A stretch of DNA of 8,612 bases, taken from JBBTVP01 sp038063175. Lineage in GTDB: Bacteria > Patescibacteriota > Minisyncoccia > UBA6257 > 1-14-0-10-40-38. The translations under genes were made by a program, and so were the position numbers. The notes under the pieces were generated by a model. The model was given only the letters and a program-made list of their open reading frames with translations. It searched no databases and was not told the DNA's origin. How positions within the stretch are numbered: the first letter of the stretch is position 1; each line of letters starts with the position of its first letter. Shown here one piece after another: positions 4,648-8,612 of the stretch. The DNA lies in assembly GCA_038063175.1 (NCBI GenBank), contig JBBTVP010000009.1, positions 1 to 8,612 of the forward strand, written 5' to 3'.

Positions 4648-5895
4648 TTACTTGTCGCTCTTCTCAAGATATTCAAACAGTTTCCGGTGCCGAATGACTC
4701 CGTAAGCATAGTCGTAGTGCGTGGCAGGGTCAAGACGAAGCGCTTCAGCTTCCGCCCTCACTTCTGCCTCGGTTGGTTCGAGTCCCTCAACTTCTAAAAT
4801 TTTATGTACCGCGAGATTCGCAAGAAGCCGTTCTTTTGCTTTTGGGGCGAGTTCCTTGCGAAGATTTTCTTCATTCACTGCTTCTTTTTTCACTCCCGCA
4901 AGTTCTTTCGTTTCCTGAAGAAACGAATCGACTGTCCGTTCGAGCATTATTGTCGGAGGATCTGCTTTTGTCTCTTTTACGATTTGCTCGAGGATCTTCG
5001 CGCGGAGCCGTTCCCGCTCCCGATCAGTTCGCTCAATCATGATGCCCTGCTCAATGTTTGCCCGGAGCGAGGCCATGCCCTGAAAATTCGGTCCCAGCCC
5101 TTTTACAAATTCATCGTCGAGAGCTGGAAGCTCGCGCTCGAACACGCCTTTCACGGTGACCGTAAAATCAACGTCTTTACCGCGAATCCGTTCGTTCCAG
5201 TAATTTTCTGGGGCGCGGAGCGTAAACATTTCTTTTTTTCCGCGTGTTGCCCCGAAAAGATGTTCGTCGAATCCAGGCACGAAACGACTCTCTCCTAAAA
5301 TAAACCGATCTCCTGTCAGTGTCCCTCCCTCGACAGGAGCGCCCCCAACCACGCTTTCTATGTCGGCTTCCACGAGATCGCCCTTCGCTGCGGGGCGGTT
5401 CACGAGTGTCACCTTGGCGCGCGAGCTCCGAATCCACTCAATGGTTTTTTCAATTTCTTCCCCGGTCACTTTTACCGCAACCTTTTCCTTTTCAATGACC
5501 CGCTTTGCGATCGCTTTATAGTCGGGAAGTTTCACTTCCGGAAACACGGCAAACATGACTTTGCACCTTAATCCTCCTTTTGCATCCGGAGTGCGTGGGG
5601 ATGCCTCGAGTACCTCAACCTTCGGTTGACCGAGGACAGTGAATTGGTGCGTTTCGATTGCTTCGTCGAGCGCGCGTCGCACCGCATGTCGCACGCTTTC
5701 TTCAAGCACGTGCTCGGGGTTCATTGCTTTTCGCGCGAGTTCAAGCGGTGCTCCGCCAGGCCGAAATCCTTTCAGGCGGACGTTCAGAGCTGCTTCGCGC
5801 TCCGCTTCTTCCCAAAGGGGCGCGAACTCGGGGGCATCGAGCTCCATGGTGAGTTCCACTTCGGAAGCGGGAAGTTTTTTTACGGAAAGTTTCAT
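4648..5895 (-). CDS. tig: Trigger factor, ribosome-associated chaperone and prolyl isomerase
   Basis: This 415-residue protein is slightly shorter than the usual 430 or so. Residues 1-115 form the ribosome-binding domain with the signature GFRPGGAP at 43-50, which docks at the ribosomal protein L23 near the exit tunnel. Residues of about 150-245 match the FKBP-type prolyl isomerase domain (GDLVEADI, then FVPGFDEHLFGATRGKKEMF). The remainder is the helical C-terminal chaperone arm (ERERLRAKILEQIV, LLANLAVHKI), ending YLEKSDK. It helps nascent chains fold in the cytoplasm. It starts 12 nt after the tsaE stop with no Shine-Dalgarno sequence, so it probably relies on translational coupling or a non-SD start. 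clpP follows. Confidence 0.96.
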   Translation of the reverse strand: MKLSVKKLPASEVELTMELDAPEFAPLWEEAEREAALNVRLKGFRPGGAPLELARKAMNPEHVLEESVRHAVRRALDEAIETHQFTVLGQPKVEVLEASPRTPDAKGGLRCKVMFAVFPEVKLPDYKAIAKRVIEKEKVAVKVTGEEIEKTIEWIRSSRAKVTLVNRPAAKGDLVEADIESVVGGAPVEGGTLTGDRFILGESRFVPGFDEHLFGATRGKKEMFTLRAPENYWNERIRGKDVDFTVTVKGVFERELPALDDEFVKGLGPNFQGMASLRANIEQGIMIERTDRERERLRAKILEQIVKETKADPPTIMLERTVDSFLQETKELAGVKKEAVNEENLRKELAPKAKERLLANLAVHKILEVEGLEPTEAEVRAEAEALRLDPATHYDYAYGVIRHRKLFEYLEKSDK

Positions 5896-5907
5896 GGTCC
5901 GTGTAGC

Positions 5908-6381
5908 TTACCACCGACGTTTCCCTACGGCAACGGCGCGTTCACTCACACGCTTCCCGTGCCGGAAACGTATCCGTAACGTATCCTTCGGAAGCATTCC
6001 TGGGACGCGATCTGCCCATTCGATGACTACAAGATGATCAGGATTTTTGAGTATTTCATTGAACCCGATCACCCCGAGCTCTCGCTTGGATTTAATCCGA
6101 TAAAGATCGATATGGAAGAGGCGACGATACGGAACGGATTTCCGAAAACGGGGGATTGAGTAACTTCTTGCGATAAGAAACGTCGGACTTAGCATGCGGC
6201 GTTTCACGTGAAACACCGAGGCAAGCGCGCTCGTGAAAACTGTTTTCCCGCTCCCCAGTTCACCTTCGAGCGCAACCACGGTTGCGTGCGTTCTTCGCTG
6301 CTCTGCATTCAACACTTGTTTTCCTATCTTGATTGCGAATGTGCGCGTCGCACGCAGATTTAAAAGTTTGTGCCATTTCAT
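5908..6381 (-). CDS. tsaE: tRNA threonylcarbamoyladenosine biosynthesis ATPase TsaE
   Basis: This 157-residue P-loop ATPase works with TsaB and TsaD to make t6A at position 37 of ANN-decoding tRNAs. Visible motifs are the Walker A loop GELGSGKT (40-47), the switch-like SPTF (65-68), HIDLYR (90-95, Walker B-like Asp) and VIEW (119-122). All are characteristic of the TsaE/YjeE family. The last 25 or so residues are very basic (RFRHGKRVSERAVAVGKRRW), a modest extension that could contact tRNA. TsaB and TsaD are not in the window. The ATG lies 1 nt after the TGA of the small membrane ORF upstream, indicating coupled translation, and tig follows after 12 nt. Confidence 0.95.
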   Translation of the reverse strand: MKWHKLLNLRATRTFAIKIGKQVLNAEQRRTHATVVALEGELGSGKTVFTSALASVFHVKRRMLSPTFLIARSYSIPRFRKSVPYRRLFHIDLYRIKSKRELGVIGFNEILKNPDHLVVIEWADRVPGMLPKDTLRIRFRHGKRVSERAVAVGKRRW

Positions 6382-6382
6382 A

Positions 6383-6562
6383 TCAACTCATGTTCTTATG
6401 AGAGAACATCCATACCGAGAGCGCGGCGAGGATAATTGCGACAGAGATGCCAAACACAATTACGGGTGCCGTTCCGGAATTTTCCGAGAGCACTCCTGCC
6501 TCCGCTTCCGGGAGGGTTTCCATCACAACACTATTTTGATTCCCTAAAGCAGATGACGGCAT
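6383..6562 (-). CDS. Small single-pass membrane protein between ruvB and tsaE
   Basis: This short reading frame of 59 codons is easily missed. It begins MPSSALGNQNSVVMETLPE and carries an acidic stretch (ETLPEAEAGVLSEN). It then has one clear membrane segment (VIVFGISVAIILAALSVWMF, about residues 34-53) and a short tail, SHKNMS. It starts 11 nt after the ruvB stop and its TGA is 1 nt from the tsaE ATG, a fit that argues for a real gene in an operon. A second in-frame ATG at 6523 would give 46 residues with the same membrane segment. Neither start has a Shine-Dalgarno sequence. The topology is probably N-out with the short tail inside. I do not recognise a family and infer no function. Confidence 0.62.
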   Translation of the reverse strand: MPSSALGNQNSVVMETLPEAEAGVLSENSGTAPVIVFGISVAIILAALSVWMFSHKNMS

Positions 6563-6573
6563 GCGTCCGATCG

Positions 6574-7572
6574 TTAGAGGAGTTTTGACTCCGGAACCGG
6601 AAACCCGAGGTGTCGGTATGCCGCTTCTGTCGCTACCCGCCCTGTCTGGGTTCGTAGCACGAGACCGATCGACATAAGATATGGTTCGTGGACATCCTCA
6701 ATACTTCCTTTTTCGTCATTCAGTGCTGCGGCGAGCGTTGAAAGACCAACGGGGCCGCCGTGGAATTTTTCGATGATTGTTGCAATGAGCCGCCGGTCGT
6801 AAGGTTCGAGTCCCAAGGTGTCGATCTCGAGAAGTCCCAGGGTATCCGCCACTGTTTTTGCGCTCACTATTTTTTCTCCGTGGACTTGGGCGTAGTCGCG
6901 TACCCGTTTCAAAAGTCGGTTCGCCACCCGTGGGGTAAAGCGCGAGGCGCGGGCGAGCGACGCAATGCCGTCACGACCGATTGAAACTCCGATGATTTCC
7001 GCGGAGCGAGCGAGGATTGCTTCGATATCCGAAACTTCGTAGTAATCAAGCTTGAATGATGCGCCAAACCGCGACCGAAGCGGACCCGAGAGGAGGTTCG
7101 CCCGCGTGGTTGCGGCAACGAGCGTAAATGGCGGCAGATCGAGCGCAACGTTTCTCGCGCCCGGCCCCTTCCCGACGATGAGATTCAACTTACTGGCTTC
7201 CATGGCCGGATAGAGCACTTCCTCGATCATGCGGTTCAGCCGGTGCGCTTCATCGATAAAGAGCACGTCGTTCCGTTCGAGGTTCGTGAGTACCGCTGCA
7301 AGGTCTCCCATTTTTTCCAAAGCCGGTCCCGAAGTAACTTTAAACGCGGCTCCCAGCTCTTTTGCAACAAGATTCGCAAGCGTTGTTTTCCCAAGCCCAG
7401 CTTGCCCGTAGAACAAGAGATGGTCGCATACCTCGCCCCGCTGCTTCGCTGCTTGAAGCATCACGTGGAGCTGGCGTTTTACCTTGTCCTGGCCTACATA
7501 TTCTGCCCAGCTCGATGGGCGGAGCATTACATCGATCGCCTGCTCGTCGTTATGTTTCACAGGGGACTCCAT
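6574..7572 (-). CDS. ruvB: Holliday junction branch migration DNA helicase RuvB
   Basis: This 332-residue AAA+ motor drives branch migration of Holliday junctions with RuvA, for RuvC resolution. In order it shows LRPSSWAEYVGQD (17-29), Walker A GQAGLGKT (56-63), Walker B LFIDEAH (104-110), the RuvA-contact hairpin region near LIVGKGPGARNVALDLPPFTLV (131-152), sensor 1 AATTRANLL (153-161) and the arginine finger segment GPLRSRFG (163-170). Near the C-terminus is the winged helix, with DNA-contact segment KFHGGPVGLSTLAAALNDE, then TQTGRVAT and HLG. Length is typical. ruvA and ruvC are not nearby here. The ATG at 7572 has no Shine-Dalgarno sequence. An AT-rich tract with TATATAAAA lies about 25 nt upstream and may be its -10 region. 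It appears to head the ruvB-sORF-tsaE-tig run. Confidence 0.97.
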   Translation of the reverse strand: MESPVKHNDEQAIDVMLRPSSWAEYVGQDKVKRQLHVMLQAAKQRGEVCDHLLFYGQAGLGKTTLANLVAKELGAAFKVTSGPALEKMGDLAAVLTNLERNDVLFIDEAHRLNRMIEEVLYPAMEASKLNLIVGKGPGARNVALDLPPFTLVAATTRANLLSGPLRSRFGASFKLDYYEVSDIEAILARSAEIIGVSIGRDGIASLARASRFTPRVANRLLKRVRDYAQVHGEKIVSAKTVADTLGLLEIDTLGLEPYDRRLIATIIEKFHGGPVGLSTLAAALNDEKGSIEDVHEPYLMSIGLVLRTQTGRVATEAAYRHLGFPVPESKLL

Positions 7573-7583
7573 GGGTGAGAATC

Positions 7584-7612
7584 TTGACTTTTATATATCC
7601 TTATGCTAATAT
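7584..7612 (+). promoter_or_regulatory. Near-consensus sigma70-type promoter facing away from ruvB
   Basis: TTGACT (7584-7589) and TAATAT (7607-7612) are separated by exactly 17 bp, with TGC just before the -10 box (extended -10). The predicted start is near G7619. No plausible plus-strand protein follows, and the transcript would instead enter the structured segment 7631-7759. This is the best plus-strand promoter in the window. Confidence 0.65.
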
Positions 7613-7618
7613 ATGCCG

Positions 7619-7766
7619 GTCCGCCCTTTCCGAAGGCATTGATCTGGGGGCTAGGAATTGCTTCTAGCTACGGATGGCTTGGTTCCGACTGGGCCATTCC
7701 TCGAAGCAATTTTACTTTGTTTCTCCACGAAACATTATGTCCCCAGATCAATGCCTTTGTCGTTTT
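7619..7766 (+). ncRNA. Candidate structured small RNA between ruvB and pilB (6S-like shape)
   Basis: A closing stem of 19 pairs (7631-7649 with 7741-7759, one G-U) encloses two further elements. One is an arm made of AATTGCTTC/GAAGCAATT (7656-7664 with 7703-7711), continuing into a 12-pair stem, GGATGGC and onward, with one bulge and a TCCG loop (7672-7700). The other is a small hairpin TGTTTC-TCCAC-GAAACA on the 3' side. A promoter lies just upstream, and a T-rich stretch ending GTTTT follows the closing stem. A long rod with an open bubble and a hairpin on the bubble's 3' side resembles 6S RNA. Its length of about 145 nt is shorter than most 6S RNAs, and I cannot confirm family signatures. 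Alternatives are a MITE-like palindrome or an antisense regulator of the pilB 3' end. No SRP, tmRNA or RNase P hallmarks are seen. Confidence 0.5.
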
Positions 7767-8612
7767 CCAATATACTCAATCGGTCCGGTAGCTTCTGCGA
7801 CCTCTTCGAGCGTAGTAACTCCTGCAAGTGCCTTCAGCACCCCGTCTTCCTGCATGGTTACCATTCCTCCCTTTCTCGCAAAAGCGAGTATGGCAGCAAC
7901 GCTCCCTCCTCCCACCACAATTTCTTCGAGTGTACCTCCGTTGCCCGACAAAACACCAGAAGTTTCCTTAGTGAGGAGAAGTTCAAACACTGCGATCCGA
8001 CCTTTGTATCCGGTTTCGCCGCACACAGAACATCCTTTCGGGCTCCAGAGTTTTATTTCGACACTATTCTCGCGCGCGACCCGTTCCGGTAACTGATCTA
8101 AAAATTCTTTGAGGGCATGCGCGGTATCAGCGTCCACGTCGCGCGAAACCTTACATGCAACACAGAGCCGCCTCACCAGCCGCTGACCGATCACGAGGTT
8201 CAGGGCGGGACTGATGCTCCCGGGTTTCACGCCGAGATCGAGAAGACGAGGAATTGCGCCCGCTGCTTCGTTCGCGTGGACTGTTGAAAACACGAGATGG
8301 CCGGTCAGTGCGGCCTGCACCGCGATTTCCGCAGTATCACGATCGCGCACCTCGCCGACTAAGATCGCATCCGGGTCCTGCCGCATAATGGAGCGAAGAC
8401 CGTTTGCAAAGGTGTATCCCGCTTCCTCGTCCACTTGGGTCTGCTCGATACTCGAAAGATGGTACTCGATCGGATCTTCGACAGTGATGATTTTGATTTC
8501 TGAACTTGCCTTCGCTTTCAAAAATGCGTAGAGCGTTGACGTTTTACCCGAACCGGTGGGTCCGGTGTTCAAAATCATTCCGTGCGGCTTACGAATCTCG
8601 CGGTCTACAATG
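7748..8612 (-). CDS. Type IV pilus assembly ATPase PilB/GspE family, N-terminal part outside the window
   Basis: About 287 C-terminal residues are present and the frame runs off the window edge (IVDREIRKPHGM before the first internal Met). The ATPase powers pilus or type II-like secretion assembly at the inner face of the membrane. Counting from that Met (8578), Walker A is GPTGSGKT (6-13), the Asp box is ITVEDPIEY (31-39), Walker B is ILVGEVRD (72-79) and the His box is TGHLVFSTVHANEA (92-105). A zinc-type tetracysteine follows, C139-x2-C142 and C183-x2-C186, then GYKGRIAVFELL, all diagnostic of PilB/GspE rather than PilT. The protein ends KRQRH. Its last few codons form the 3' arm of the inverted repeat that closes the candidate RNA, so that RNA would be antisense to the pilB 3' end. 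Confidence 0.93.
   Translation of the reverse strand, partial: IVDREIRKPHGMILNTGPTGSGKTSTLYAFLKAKASSEIKIITVEDPIEYHLSSIEQTQVDEEAGYTFANGLRSIMRQDPDAILVGEVRDRDTAEIAVQAALTGHLVFSTVHANEAAGAIPRLLDLGVKPGSISPALNLVIGQRLVRRLCVACKVSRDVDADTAHALKEFLDQLPERVARENSVEIKLWSPKGCSVCGETGYKGRIAVFELLLTKETSGVLSGNGGTLEEIVVGGGSVAAILAFARKGGMVTMQEDGVLKALAGVTTLEEVAEATGPIEYIGKRQRH

Noticed and set aside
4590..4733. N-terminal extension of ClpP from an ATG at 4733
   Set aside because: It would overlap tig by 86 bases and add residues not found in ClpP. The start at 4589 gives the normal length.
5639..6037. Plus-strand frame of 132 codons opposite tig and tsaE
   Set aside because: Ser/Arg-rich shadow of the well-supported minus-strand genes.
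7619..7766. SRP RNA, tmRNA or RNase P RNA
   Set aside because: None of their conserved sequences (SRP tetraloop region, tmRNA tRNA-like ends, RNase P core) could be found.
7603..7791. Plus-strand 62-codon reading frame downstream of the 7584-7612 promoter
   Set aside because: Its ATG would lie upstream of the predicted transcript start, it runs into the antisense of pilB, and the sequence is better explained by base-paired RNA structure.

Overview
The window looks like a piece of a small-genome bacterium of the Candidate Phyla Radiation (Patescibacteria, perhaps Parcubacteria-like). This is inferred from the style of the genome, because no rRNA is present. Most genes have no Shine-Dalgarno sequence, several have a -10 box only 6 to 8 nt before the ATG (leaderless starts), the core genes are compact and tightly packed, and unknown proteins carry single N-terminal membrane anchors. 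A stand-alone GIY-YIG nuclease also sits beside a tRNA gene.

Layout. Positions 1-60 hold the 5' part of a tRNA-Pro(UGG) on the minus strand. Upstream of it on the same strand is a membrane-anchored helical protein of unknown function (88-672) with a good leaderless promoter. A complete tRNA-Gly(UCC) lies at 782-852 on the plus strand. It is followed by an islet of about 450 bp: an array of GC-rich repeats (885-1029), a GIY-YIG nuclease gene (1038-1283), and then a second copy of the last 21 or so nt of the tRNA-Gly region (1284-1304). Two plus-strand unknown membrane proteins follow (1351-1671 and 1924-2523), the second ending at a clear intrinsic terminator.

From 2584 to the end every protein gene is on the minus strand: tyrS (tyrosyl-tRNA synthetase), clpP (protease subunit), tig (trigger factor), tsaE (tRNA t6A synthesis ATPase), a previously unlisted 59-codon membrane mini-protein, ruvB (Holliday junction motor) and the C-terminal part of a PilB/GspE-type pilus ATPase. 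ruvB to tig are spaced by 1 to 12 nt and probably form one transcript, perhaps including clpP. They supply protein folding and turnover, tRNA modification and recombination.

Two intergenic regions hold strong secondary structure. Between clpP and tyrS (3772-3992) are a 17-bp hairpin, a perfect 21-bp inverted repeat and a consensus DnaA box inside a small dyad. Between ruvB and pilB (7573-7766) is a near-consensus plus-strand promoter, followed by about 145 nt that fold into a closed three-way structure and look like an independent small RNA.

The best leads for something undescribed are the tRNA-Gly/repeat/GIY-YIG islet with its duplicated tRNA end, and the promoter-driven structured RNA at about 7619-7766.
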